A stretch of DNA of 64,000 nt from positions 2,703,236 through 2,767,235 of the forward strand of contig ML679969.1 in NCBI GenBank assembly GCA_007922225.1. Direction: 5' to 3'. Below the pieces are notes generated by a model. The model was not told the origin of the DNA. It did no database searches and saw only the letters and a list, made by a program, of their open reading frames with translations. The DNA is from Emydura subglobosa (taxonomy: Eukaryota > Chordata > Testudines > Chelidae). Positions 10,116 to 20,779 of this stretch are shown one piece after another. The position numbers and the translations under genes are program-made. How positions within the stretch are numbered: the first letter of the stretch is position 1; each line of letters starts with the position of its first letter.

Positions 10116-12590
10116 CCCATAACCCCTAGGCTGTGTGGGCGGGGCTGGGTTTTGAGCCGAAATGCCGTTCCAGACCTGAGAGCGCTTCCTGGGTACAGTT
10201 CTGGGTTTGGGAAATCAGCGTTCTCTGACGAAGAAACGTCTCACTGAACAATTCCTGCGCAGTTCTGGTTTGGCTGCATCAGGTGTCTGTCTGGGAGGTG
10301 CTGAAGTTGGTTGAGATATCCGTCAGTCCTTGTGCTCAGTGTCAGCAAAGGCTTGGGTTTAAATGAGCTTGGACAGAAGGCCTCTCTTCACTGCAGAGCT
10401 CATTCAAACCATGCACATTCGAGTTACTCTTCTCAGGTTGGTCTAGCTCGAGGGAGAGCAGCTACTTTGTGAAATGTACAGTTGTTACAGCAGCCAGCCT
10501 GCTGCTGCACTCGTGTGTCTGATGCTAGGACTTCTGGGGGCACATCCCCCGGTTCTTTGTGCTGCAGGGAGCTGAGCCAGGAATGCTCTCCCGGCGAATT
10601 GTGGGAGAATTCACCTTGCCTTCCTGGGCACCCGGTGGGAACTGCGGGAAAGAGTCGGAGGAGTAGCTGCACTCGAACGACACCAGGCTGGGTCCACGTT
10701 ACAGAGCGGCTGTCTTAGAAACTGCTGGGTTGATCTCACTTCGGTTTTCGCGTATTCATCCCTCTCATGCCACCCGGCTTGAGTGAAGTGGTTTTGTGAG
10801 AACAGGATTCGAGTTGGGGCAGCACATGAGTTAATTCTGCAGGGAAGACAAGTCCAGTGTGATCGCCTTGTACCCTTAAACCCAGTCCCCTCTGTGCAGG
10901 GTTGAGCCGCCTTGGCAGGAGGTAGCATGCTGGGAGAAGCGTGCTTTGTCGCTGACTCTGCTGTCGGTCCAGAATTCCATTCTCCAGGGCTGCCAGGCCA
11001 ACATCTGTCTCACCAGTGCAAATGCTCGAGCCCTCACGGGGGGTGGCCGTCTCCCTTCCAGAGCACTGCTATGGCTGAGAGAGTTTCCTTCAGCAGGGAC
11101 CTGCTGCTTCAGAGGCCAAGGAAGTAGGCTGCATGCCTGGTGTCGTGTGTGGGTTACCTGGTCATCTGCAAAACTGGAAATGATGGGGAGCAGAGATGAC
11201 GTTACTGGAGGTTCTCTCGGGGGTAAAATCAACCACCTCAGGAAGGCCTCGTGCTGACTGGACATCCTCCGGCGTGGTGCTCTGGGTAAAAGTGGGGTGG
11301 TTGCAGTTTGACCTCCTCAAATTCCTACACGTTGGTTGCCTGCGTTCCGCCAGTCTGTGTCCAGCTTGATTGGGATCCTCTCTTGATTGCTCTGTGCTAC
11401 TCGAACAGCTGTTCTCACCCCATTCGCTGCATTGCGGTGGCAGGTGAGGTTCCTTATGCAGGCAACGTGGCACCAAAGAGCGTGTGAAGGGCACTGGGTC
11501 CCTTCTGGACCCTAGAAAGATGAAGCTGTTTGCTGTTGGGCCCCATGATGCAAATAGTCGGTGATGGGAAGGGCACCTTCTTGCCCTGGTGTCTGGGCAG
11601 CTATCTGTGCTGGGAAGTGACGCAGAGTAACTGAGGTTCCAAGAGTCGTGCGTGGCTGGTTTCAGGGAGGTTGGGTCACGCTTGATCTCCAGCCAGGGCC
11701 AAAGATCTGAAAGGCACATGGGGGCAGATGAACTCCCGATGAGAACCAGCACACAGAGGGGAGGAACCTACTCCTTTGTCTGTAACGACAGTGCTAGCAT
11801 TGGAGCCCTCAGCAGAGAGATTCAGCGCTGTGGGCTGTGTCCACCTGCAACAGCATCGGGGGCTCTTATTGCAACCCCCAGAGTGCAGTCTTTGGTGCCG
11901 TCCTCCATGGCAGCCCTTGGGCAGGAAAGCGTTCGGCGCAGCACAGGTGGGTGGTGGTGGCGTTCTTTGGAAGGGAAAACAAGGATCTGGGCTTCATCTG
12001 TGCAAACAAGCCTCTTAATTGAATGGTTTTAGCTTCTGAGAGATGTAGCGAGAGCCTGTTAATTAATTAACCATGGAGCTTGGGGAGTCTAAACAGCCTG
12101 CAGCTGCCCCTTTGTTGGACACACGCGGCTGGGCAGCCACGTGTTTTCTGTGCCTCTGTCTGGAGAAGAAAAATAAACATGGTAGGTCCTGCAGCCTCTG
12201 CCTCCCAACAGGCTGGCTGCCTTCCTGCTAATCAGCAGGAGGTGAGGACTCCAGCCGCCGCTGCAGCTGTCTCCTTGCCCAGCATGGGGATTATAGGCAA
12301 AAACTGCAATGGCAAAGGAGATCCCGCTTTCTGCAGCTAGCGGGGCCAGGGAGGCAGCGGCGCTCAGCCGGATTCTTCCGGTGGATGGGGCTACCCCCCG
12401 ACTGGTAACTGCAGACACGCTCCCCTCCCTGCCCTCACCCCACCCGGGAGCAGCTGCCATCGGCGAAGTGCCTGGCAGCAGAGAAGCAGGGAGGAAACGG
12501 GCTGCAGACGGTGTGGAAACATGGCGGGTCTGTTCTGGGCTGAGTGTATGGGAGAGCCATTCTAGGGGAGATCACAGCTGATCGTTTGAA
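10116..12590. other. Intergenic, no recognised gene or repeat
   Basis: No exon with a recognisable peptide and no familiar repeat landmark. The longest frames (about 196 codons minus at 11162-11752) are unsupported. A perfect palindrome GTTAATTAATTAAC lies near 12058-12071. Confidence 0.5.
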
Positions 12591-12594
12591 AGGT

Positions 12595-12690
12595 TTGGGC
12601 CTTAGCTGGTGTACATCAGCGTAGTTCTGTTGGATTTCAGTGGAGTACCCCCGATTTATGTCAGCTGGGCTCTGTCCTTCGACCGGCAGT
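12595..12690. repeat. Degenerate palindromic repeat ('ttacaccagctgagg' family)
   Basis: Contains 'agctggtgtacatcagcgta', 'ggatttcagtggagtaccc' and 'gatttatgtcagctgg', an inverted arrangement of a 'gctggtgtaaatc' arm and its complement around a 'ttcagtgga' centre. The same motifs recur near 57018-57090 and 61655-61790. Confidence 0.5.
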
Positions 12691-12834
12691 GGGATAGCGA
12701 TCCTGCAGGAAGCTCCAATCCTGTCTTTTCAGTGCGTTGCTCCCTCCCGCCGTAGCTGAAGCTCAAGATGCCAGCGCTCCGGCAGCCTGCTGTAGTCGGA
12801 GATACAGCGTGTCCTTCAAATGGGAAGGGAGGGA

Positions 12835-12985
12835 AGCATGTCTGTGTAGACGGCACAAAGTATTATGCCCATTTTACAGATGTAGCACTAAGGCCCAGAC
12901 CCTTAAAGCTAGTTGGGCTCATCGAATTCAATGGAAGTTAGGAGCCTAAGTATCTCTGAAGATCACTTGAGTCCCATCTCCGCAC
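12835..12985 (-). repeat. MIR/CORE-SINE fragment adjoining an AGGCACCTAA-type repeat
   Basis: 'tattatgcccattttacaga' is an antisense MIR landmark. It is followed by 'aattcaatggaagttaggag' and 'cctaagtatctctgaagatc', which resemble half of the palindromic repeat at 20700-20777. The junction is around 12890. Confidence 0.45.
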
Positions 12986-12989
12986 CTGA

Positions 12990-14220
12990 ACCCCAGTGCC
13001 ATCCTTCCTTCCCATCTCGTTTGCAGAGGCCAGCTGGTGTGGGTGGCGCAATAATTAACGGGAAGGTTACAAGCTATACCTGGTGGCTTCCTTCACCTCC
13101 CGCATGCTCCCTGACTGTCTCCCCCCCGACAGGAACAAGTCGCTGAGTGGAAGGTTGAGCACAGGAGCTGGTGGGAACTGCTGGGTTTCCCAGTCCCGTG
13201 GGTTCATTTTCCCTTCTTTTGAACTGGCACTTTAGGTTTACATTAATCTACCTGGGGGTGGGCCGGGGAGGGGTGATCAAGGTTGGGAAAGCAATAACCG
13301 ACTGACGTCACACTCTGGGAAGAAAACTTCTCAAATGTCATGTTCTCCTCTCACGCTTGCCACCATGCTTGGAATAATTTATGCGGCTCAAACGTCAGGA
13401 ACCCCTCCTACCTGCTCTGTTTTGCAGAAGCATCAGGCCTGAAAGATGTGATGTGGTCTGTGCAGAGACTGCCATCAGGCCAGACGTGGATGCTTCCCAA
13501 TGCCCACAGGGGACATCGGGCCTGGTGCAGCAAGGATCTTCGCTCCCGGCGCTGTGGCTGGTACATTGCTGTTTTTAGCATGCTAGCTCCCGCACGTCCA
13601 TGCAGCCAGGAAATTGCACCTACAGCTCCATTGTCGTCCTCTGAGACACAGCTGGAGACTGACCTCCAGTGGGACTTGCAGCTAAGTGACGTCGGAGCAC
13701 GCCTGAAAATCCTACCATCCAATCGGCTGCAATCCAAGCTTTTAATCTAGAGCATGGGACGCTTGGGTTTAAATTCTCAGGGTTCATGCGAGACATTCCC
13801 TTTGGGCTGCCAAGCTGAGCGAGATCACGTGTCCCCTTGAATTTGTAGGTCGAATGATACCAGCAAGTGAAGGTGACACTCAGCCCAAACCACCAACTTA
13901 AACATGGTTTCTGCTTGCACCTGTACTTTTGAACCAAGTTTGCTTCGAAAGTGTAGGAGAGTGTGTGTGGGGGGCGGGGAGGCTGTTGTAACCCAGTGAC
14001 TGTCAGGGGTTATTACCAAAATTTTCCTTAGCTCTAAAATGTTCTCTTTCCTCTCCCTCAAAAAATTCTTTGCTTCCTGGTCCATCATGCTCCATCTTTC
14101 TGCTGGCTGGACAGAGGAGTGGATGTGATGCCCAGGGAGCTGCTTCTTGCTGGTGGAAGAACACAGGATAATGGCCCCTGCTGAGGGATTGAACGGTGCT
14201 GCCTTTGCAGCTACACGACC
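12990..14220. other. Intergenic, no recognised element
   Basis: No credible gene. Frames of about 100-136 codons overlap on both strands without similarity to families I know. No repeat landmark could be assigned. Confidence 0.45.
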
Positions 14221-14224
14221 AGAT

Positions 14225-14292
14225 TGCGAGAGATGCTGGCTGGGAATCGAACTCCAGTTCCCAGCTTGGCCGGCTGTGGTTCAGTGCTGATT
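14225..14292 (-). repeat. tRNA-like SINE head (fragment)
   Basis: 'gctgggaatcgaactccagt' contains GGGAATCGAAC, the reverse complement of a pol III B box (GTTCGATTCCC). The fragment is short and its family is uncertain. Confidence 0.35.
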
Positions 14293-14644
14293 TAAAATAT
14301 CTCTGCACCAACCCTCAAGGCAATTTAATATGATCAACATTTGCTGCCATCTACTCTCTGTTGCAAAATCTGCCAAATCCTTCCTTCGTGTAGTGGATGG
14401 GGTTGTAGTGATGCATTGGAGCTGAAATTGTCTTTCCATCCTTGCACGATATGCTGCTGGTCAGGAGGACAGGAGGCAGATCAGGCTGTGGAGAAAGAAG
14501 AGACCCAAGTAGTCAGTCAGTAGTGCTGGCCAGAGGGGGACAGTTCTCTTACTCAGGTTTTTGACATTTTTGTGCAGCATTAGATCAAAACCAAAAATCT
14601 TTCAGATGCTTTTGTGAAAGCAGAATTTTGTGTGCGCACGCATG

Positions 14645-14775
14645 CGTGCTGGAGATTAGAGCCGCTGGTTTGGGACATGGGAGACGTGGGTTCAAGTCCC
14701 TGCTCTGTCTGAATCAGAGTGATCTGGGATGAAACATTCTGCTCTGGTGGCTGTTGGGTTGTAAGAGTGAGGGGG
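14645..14775 (+). repeat. tRNA-derived SINE fragment
   Basis: A B-box match GGTTCAAGTCCC follows 'gagccgctggtttgggacat', and 'tgctctgtctgaatcagagt' comes after it, as in CORE-SINE heads. The conserved core is poorly preserved. Confidence 0.5.
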
Positions 14776-15069
14776 TCTCTTCCCCAGACTGGAATGCAAA
14801 GCTGAACTTTGGAAATTTCCTGCAAAATGAAAATTCTGAAATCCATTGATTTGGTTCCATCAAAACATGCCAGTTAGATGGTACTTGGTGGTTAACCAGC
14901 GGGGACTGTGTGGAAACCAGTCATTAACCTTCTGGCCCGGAGAAAAGGGAGCAGAAAGCAGAGACTCTTTTAGCAGGACAGGTCACCCAGCTGCAGTGTG
15001 TCTCCGCCATTAACAACAACGCACTCCATCCAGCCTTCTGCTCTAGAAGAATCCAGGACAGGGGAAGAT

Positions 15070-15335
15070 GGAAATTTTGTCAGAGGACTAAATCAATTTA
15101 AATAGGATTGTCTGATGGCTTCAATTTGATTTTCATATTCAGCATTACAATTATCAGATTTATATTCCCAGCTATTCATCCTTGAAATGGGACAGCTCGG
15201 CCGGCGCTGTCAGAGAAAAGATTATCCGGCTTACACCAATTTCCTAGGCTTTTTCTAATTAGACATCAAATCTGCATGTATCGTTTTGCAAAGTCTTTTC
15301 TTAATAAGTTTCCCTGCATCTCAGATGCTGTTACA
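15070..15335. other. AT-rich island, candidate conserved noncoding element
   Basis: A non-repetitive block containing 'aatcaatttaaatagg', 'cattacaattatcagattta' and 'tttctaattagacatcaaat'. It is AT-rich, carries several TAAT/ATTA cores, and is interrupted by the GC patch 'gctcggccggcgctgtc'. No repeat family is evident. Enhancer function is an inference. Confidence 0.35.
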
Positions 15336-15389
15336 TACAGAAGCGTGGGTAGTTCATGGATTCTGGGGAGGGTGGGTTGGTCTTAGGGC

Positions 15390-15465
15390 ATTGTCGGAAG
15401 ACAGGATACTGGGCTAGATGAACCATTGGTGTGACTCAGTATGGCTGAGCTTATGGTGTCAATGA
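15390..15465 (+). repeat. CR1 LINE 3' end
   Basis: 'cggaagacaggatactgggc', 'tagatgaaccattggtgtga' and 'ctcagtatggctgagcttat' form the terminal block of a sense CR1. It is only about 75 bp long. Confidence 0.8.
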
Positions 15466-15504
15466 GCATAGCTCCTTTGAAGGCCATGCAATGTGTGTGT
15501 TGTG

Positions 15505-15528
15505 TTTTTTTTTTTTTTTTTTTTTTTT
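15505..15528 (+). repeat. Homopolymer T tract (24 T)
   Basis: Twenty-four uninterrupted T follow a short GT repeat (15491-15504). It could be the antisense tail of an old retroposon, but no body was recognised. Confidence 0.9.
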
Positions 15529-15614
15529 GTTCCAGTTGAGGATCTGGATCCTTACTTTACAGCATCAGTGGGATGATTTTTTTTTTTTAAATCTCCTACA
15601 TCTTTTCAATGTCG

Positions 15615-15780
15615 GCCCAGGTATTTAGGCACCTAGCTCCTATAGCAATCAATGGGCGTTCTGAAAAGAGTCCAGTGATTTTGAGTATCTCAATCTGGGG
15701 GTGGTCCAACTGGTGACACCTTGAAGAGGCCTCATGTTTAGAGAAGGGTCACTCAGCACTCTCTGAAAATCAAGCCCCTT
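15615..15780. repeat. Degenerate palindromic repeat (AGGCACCTAA / TGAAAATCA type)
   Basis: 'ggtatttaggcacctagctc' is followed by 'aatgggcgttctg' and, further on, 'cactctctgaaaatcaagcc'. These are worn versions of motifs of the palindromic repeat best preserved at 20700-20777. Confidence 0.45.
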
Positions 15781-15799
15781 CACACAGTCTCAAACCAGC

Positions 15800-17560
15800 T
15801 ACCCCAAATCACAAATCATGCAGGTCAATCATAGCTTGGTTCAGCTCCGGTTCCGCTGTGTGAAGGCAACCTCTGGTTCTCCTGCAATGCGATCCTCGCC
15901 CCCGCCAACCAGTTGCTGCCACAAAGGAAAGTTTGTGATATTAGGCGAGCAACGAACAGCAGATTGTAATCAACTTGCCAGAAACAAAAGGGCTGCGTCT
16001 GTCCTGTAACCATCCAGGGGGATTAAAACAAAACAAGGTGAGTGAATTGCAAAACACAATCTGTGCCAGCAAAGCAGAATCCAGGGGCCTGTGTCTCGCT
16101 GGATTCTGTGAGGTGCCATTGGGTCCTTGAAAGTCACTTTTCTGCCTACCAATATTGTACGTGCTGTGGCTAGATGTAATGCCAAAGAGGACTAGAACTC
16201 TGAGCAGAGAGCAGCGGGGAGGAATTTCTCTTGTATTTCCCCCAGTTTAATTGGTGAGGTTGCGGCTCGTGCCCATCAATGCCTTTTGCAATGAGAATGC
16301 AGGCAAAGCAGCTTCTACAAAATTCTTCCAAGGGCCAGGAGCTGCCGCAACCTCCATAAAATTCAGCCTGTAGGAGCAATTGGTGTCATAGCCTTGACCG
16401 GCTGCTGCCTTGGCAGATAAACTGGGGAGAAGTCTTTTGAGAACTCCACAGAGATGACAGTGAGCAAGGAACCTTGCGTCACAAGGAATGGCCTTCAAAG
16501 CCTGTCCCTGTCTGTGCATGTATGCAGACCCCACCACCCCATTTCTGGGGTATCTGAGAGCCTCACAGACAGGAATGGACTGGAAAATGTCATCTCCATT
16601 GTGCAGCGGGGGAGCTGAGGTGTGGCAAAATTAAAGATTTTCAAGGACTCCGTGCTGGGGCCAGATTTTCCAGGGAACATCGGCTCCGTTTAGGCGCCTG
16701 AATAAAGGCTGAGTTTCTGAATTCTCAGCTCCTATTGTGAAGCTTCTGCCCAGGTCTTCAGGAGTCCAACAGCCGACATGCTGCGCTCTCTTGAAGTCGT
16801 GATCACCTGTTTTAGTGCAGAAATGGGACCTGAGCTCTGTTGAAAATCTGCCCCTACGTGAGTTAGCCGAGATCCCACAGGGAGTCTGTGGCAGAGACAA
16901 AAACTTGACCCCGGCCACCTGAGTGCCAGTCTGGTGCCGTAACCACAAGCCCATCCTTTTGTCCTAGAGTCTAAACTAAATTTACTGATTCTAAACTGGA
17001 GAGAGTCTGGAAACTTTCCCGGAGCCTGCACCTGACCTGCATCTATACAGCCATGTTTTGCATGATCATATCGGACGTAGCCATCTTTGCACTTTAGAAC
17101 TTGATTGATTGATTGAATAGAAATTGCTTGCCAATTGAGTTGAGTTTGGCAGCTGTAGAAGCAAGGGTTCCCCAGAGCCAGGAGCAAAGATACGTGTCCT
17201 CTAGCCTGTTAGAACCTTTAGCCTGCCTGGGCCTGCCTGGGCTGGGACTCTGCGGTTAAGACACAGCAAACTGGAGCGTGCAAGGTTTAATTTTGTCTAT
17301 TAAGGGGGCCATGAGGTGCCCAATCCAAAGCCCATTAAAGGTTACCAGCTTATTCAAAGTTTACTCCGGTCCATGGGTCTTTCCAGTGACTTTGTGGAGA
17401 TTGGAGCAGGCCAGAAGCTAAGAGGTTTTAAGTGAATGTGAAAGTTAGAAGGAAGCACCTGGCCCCTTGTCCACAGCCTTTATGGTGAGACCAAGCAGTG
17501 TAGGACTTGATCAGGATTCTCTGAGCCAGGCTCAGGCAGCAGCTGGTCAGAGTTACATTG
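15800..17560. other. Intergenic, mostly unassigned
   Basis: A worn MIR-like segment may lie at 16575-16640 and AGGCGCCTGAATAAA at about 16692 recalls the palindromic repeat family. A short (TTGA)n tandem is at 17104-17116. No gene was recognised. Confidence 0.4.
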
Positions 17561-17569
17561 TTAGCTTCG

Positions 17570-17800
17570 CTCCGGAGGGCTTGATTATCTTTTTATCAAA
17601 TTAATGTACTTCAGCCGGTGCGGCTGTGTAATGAAGACATTTCTCGGTGCCTCGTTTTCTGCCGGCTGTCTAACTGGGGAAGTGTTGCACTTCTGAGAGG
17701 AGCTGTGTCTTGCAGATTGAAACAGTCAAAGCGAACAATCTAATTCCTGTTTCCTTAATGAGAGTGGCTGTACGGAACGTGCAGGTAAGGTGGGCCCCGT
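17570..17800 (+). other. Non-repetitive island containing an exon-like segment
   Basis: The island is AT-rich ('ttatctttttatcaaattaa') and lacks repeat landmarks. At 17716-17784 a 69-bp segment is bounded by TTGCAG and by CAG|GTAAGG, and its only open frame runs through without a stop (23 codons, starting IETVKANNLIPV). No known protein is recognised. It may be a cryptic or noncoding exon or a chance match; the pyrimidine tract before the acceptor is weak. Confidence 0.25.
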
Positions 17801-18174
17801 GAGCTTAGCCCGCTGACAAAATCCCTCTTGGCTTGCAGAGATGCTGGCAAAGTGCAGAGCCTTTATGTAATCTCTGGGAAGCCAGATCCTCGCTCCTGTA
17901 AGTCCTCGGCTAGTGTATCGCTACTGACGACAGTGGTGCTTAGCTATGCTCATGGGCCATGGGTGGGGATCTGTCCCATTGACTTCAGTGGTGCTTACAT
18001 GGATTTACGCCGCCTGAGGGTCTGTTGCGGAAGATTTCTATGTCCTGTCTTTTGATGAGGAGAATGAGTTGCTGAATCACTCTTTCTAAGGCCACACAGT
18101 AGCAGGGCCTCTGTATGAATGGCATAATGATGAGAAGCAGAGCCCTATCTAGCACTTCTCATCCAGAGCTTGCC

Positions 18175-18845
18175 GGGGACTTGTGACGTCCCTGGTCTTG
18201 GAGTCCCCAGACAGCTGCACCCAACCCAATGCCCACTGAAACCTGGCGGGCTGAGAAGCTACTAGGAAAACAAAGTAGCACCCCCAGGGGCTCTGATTGG
18301 AGCTTTGCCTAGCTCCACCAATTAGTCCAACTTCGCTATTTAAGCCAGAAGGAGATGCAGGAAGTTTGTCCGAGCATCAAGGTGGTTCCCTGTCGTGGCT
18401 GCATCAGACACCACTTGCACCCGCTTCTTGCACCCAGCCCTAATCCTGTTTCCTGCTGCGCTCCTGGTGCCTGCCTCACCCCAGCCTTTGTTCCAGTTCC
18501 CATCACGTTCTTGCTCCGTGCTTGATCCTTGCCTCTCCTCCTGCCCTTACACCTCGCCTCCAATCCTCCATTACCAGTCCCAGCTGTGACTCCGGCCTCC
18601 AGTCTCTGACCCTGACTCTGGCCTGATCCTTAGCTCTGGTATCTAATCTGAGCTCTGACCCTCCACTTCAATTCCTGGTTCTGACTCTGGCTTGATCCCT
18701 GGCTCTGGTAATTTGCAGTTGACTCCGGTGCCGACCCTTGGCTTCGTTCCCAGCCTGGATGCCTGATGCGCCCACTAGACCTGACTCCTGCTCTGACCAC
18801 TAAACCACCTACATCCCGACCCATAACAGGGCTGTATAAAGAAGG
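18175..18845 (+). repeat. Probable LTR-like or composite repeat with C/T-rich internal duplication
   Basis: The first part contains a TATA-like 'cgctatttaagccag' near 18334. Then follows about 450 bp of C/T-rich sequence with repeated 'gactctggcctgatcc' motifs. Two clear copies start at 18614 and 18683, 69 bp apart. The arrangement resembles LTR-like repeats I associate with turtle genomes, but no paired LTR, primer-binding site or reading frame is seen. Ends are approximate. Confidence 0.4.
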
Positions 18846-18865
18846 TAAGTATCACTATACCTGAT

Positions 18866-18945
18866 GGGGAAATAGAGGTGAAGTGACTTGTCGTGCGCAT
18901 GGGTGACCCAGGATATGAGAACAGTCCCTGCCCCCACAGGGCTAA
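18866..18945 (-). repeat. MIR/CORE-SINE fragment
   Basis: 'gatggggaaatagaggtgaa' and 'gtgacttgtcgtgcgcatgg' are antisense versions of the conserved SINE core, followed by 'cagtccctgcccccacaggg' from the 3' half of the same family. Confidence 0.6.
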
Positions 18946-19085
18946 AATGTGCTAAAATGTTTCTTCTAAATATCAAAATTTTGAATTTATTTTAGCCCTG
19001 GTGATAGAAAACAGCTATGTTTTCAGTGAAATTTTCAATAATAGTTAGCAAAAAATGGTTGCCAAAATCTTCAATTTTTAAAAAT
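18945..19085. repeat. AT-rich interspersed element
   Basis: Short A- and T-rich runs such as 'caaaattttgaattta' and 'gtgaaattttcaataat'. The texture matches the better copies at 29215-29545 and 62040-62490. Confidence 0.4.
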
Positions 19086-19219
19086 CTGTTCTACTGATGT
19101 CATCTCGTTACAGTATTAGTCCCCAGTCCAGCAATTCGATCCGAGCATCTGTGAGTGTCTGATGGTAGGTTTGGAGCCATAATGGCTTGCAAGATCTTTG
19201 CTGTTGAAAGAAAACTGCT

Positions 19220-19452
19220 TCCAATAGTAGTAGTAATCCCTCGATCAGTCGATCTCAAAGTGCTTTAACAGGAGGTCAGCATTATTATCCCCATTTTATA
19301 GATGGGGAAACGGAGGTTCAGGAAAGTGAAGTGACTTGCTCAACGTCATTCAGCAGGCGAGTGACTAAGGTAGGACCAGGACCCACACTTGCTGATTCCC
19401 AGTTCAGCTGTGTCTGTATGCACATGGCCTCCCTACCACTATGAGATACCCA
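19220..19452 (-). repeat. MIR/CORE-type SINE
   Basis: An antisense element with 'ttattatccccattttatag', 'ggggaaacggaggttcagga', 'agtgacttgctcaacgtcat' and 'cccagttcagctgtg' in the expected reversed order. It is fairly complete. Confidence 0.8.
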
Positions 19453-20004
19453 GATTGATTTAAATATACTGGGGTGACAATGTACAGAAAAGATAGCTCC
19501 ACTCCGGGAAGCTACTCAGAGAGATTTCTTGGCAAGTTCCCAAAGCTTCTCTGAGGGCAGGGGAGGATGTAATGTTACTTGCACTCTTTTTAAAAAGGAC
19601 GTGTAATCTGGTGCATTGTAATGGCCTGAAATATTTCCATGTAAACACCTTTTATGGGGTGTTTCTGAAGATAAATCTGATTTTCTAACATCTAAACTGT
19701 GCAGACTGCTGTAGGAGGCAGTGGATTTGACATCTGTGTATTGGAAGAGATGGCCTGAACAGCTATGAATCCAGACACTAGTTCTCCCAGTTTTTCAATA
19801 TTTCCTTTATTGATCTGTTTCTCTAGACTCATTATCACTCCGAGATACTGAAATGACAAGCACCAGGCGATCTTATCACAGGCAGCATTTGAAAACTCCT
19901 GCCTAATGATATTAAACAGAAAGTTACCTTTAATGACTGAGCTCCATAGGTTGGACTAAGTGGGCCAGCTGGCTTCTTTACAGCTGCTATTCCGACATAA
20001 TTGT

Positions 20005-20205
20005 TTGCAGTGTTGTTGTAGCCATGTTGGTCCCAGGATATCAGAGAGACCAGGTGGACGAGGTAATATCGTTTATTGGACCAGCTTCAGGTGGTGAAAG
20101 AAACAAGCCCTAAAGAAGAGCTCTGTGTGCTCGAAAGCTCATCTTTTTAACCAAGAGAAGATGGTCCAATAAAAGATATTAATCCCCCGCCCCCCAGACC
20201 TTGTC
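20005..20205. repeat. Interspersed repeat of undetermined class ('gtagccatgttggtcc' family)
   Basis: Contains 'gttgttgtagccatgttggt', 'aggtaatatcgtttattgga', 'gctcgaaagctcatcttttt' and 'ggtccaataaaagatatta'. I know this block as a common repeat of turtle and crocodilian genomes but am not sure of its class. The strings 'tattggacca' and 'tggtccaata' give it an inverted character. Confidence 0.6.
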
Positions 20206-20429
20206 GCTGTGGAATAATTGTCATTTGATGGACTAGGGGTGGTGAATGAGTCTCTTTTAGTGGGAGATATTGGAACTCCTGTGGTAATGCAGGCTTGGCC
20301 CAGTAATAGGGGTGAACAATGGGACAATCCTGATTTATACTTTGTTCAGTCCCTGTTCACATCAGACCTTTCCTGGTGCAAAAGTGAAGATCTCAGGACC
20401 TGTTAATTGGTTGGTTAACTGATGAATGG

Positions 20430-20640
20430 GGTGCAGTGTTGCTGAGTGGATAGGGTACCAGAGTGAGAGTCAGGATACCTGGGTTCTACTCCAGACTCTG
20501 GCACTGACTTATTGCATAGTCTCGAGCAGATATTTCCCCTCCCCGTGCCTCAGTTTCCCCATTGGTAGGACAGGGATAATGATACCGATTTTCCTTTGAG
20601 AGATCTTGGATGAAAAGTACCATGTCATTGCTAATTATTA
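20430..20640 (+). repeat. MIR/CORE-type SINE, nearly full length
   Basis: The tRNA-like head has an A-box-like TTGCTGAGTGG and a B-box-like GGTTCTACTCC at 20482-20492. The core follows with 'ccgtgcctcagtttccccat' and 'taggacagggataatgat', then the tail 'agatcttggatgaaaagtac'. It is among the best preserved SINE copies here. Confidence 0.85.
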
Positions 20641-20699
20641 AGAGGTCTAAAAACTATACATCTCTTGAGAATGAAACCAAAGCGGTGATACTAAGGACC

Positions 20700-20777
20700 A
20701 GATCCTCAAAGGTATTCAGGCACCTAACTCCCATTGAAGTCAAAGATATTTAGGTGCCTAAATACCTTTGCAGATCT
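20700..20777. repeat. Palindromic interspersed repeat (AGGCACCTAA arms)
   Basis: The arms 20700-20727 and 20750-20777 are inverted repeats of 28 nt with 25 matches, around a 22-nt centre containing 'tcccattgaagtcaaag'. The element is likely a non-autonomous, fold-back type repeat. Worn relatives are at about 12890, 15615, 16690 and 48660. Confidence 0.8.
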
Positions 20778-20779
20778 GG

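Noticed and set aside
11162..11752. 196-codon minus-strand frame
   Set aside because: No domain, no splice context and no support from the opposite-strand pattern.
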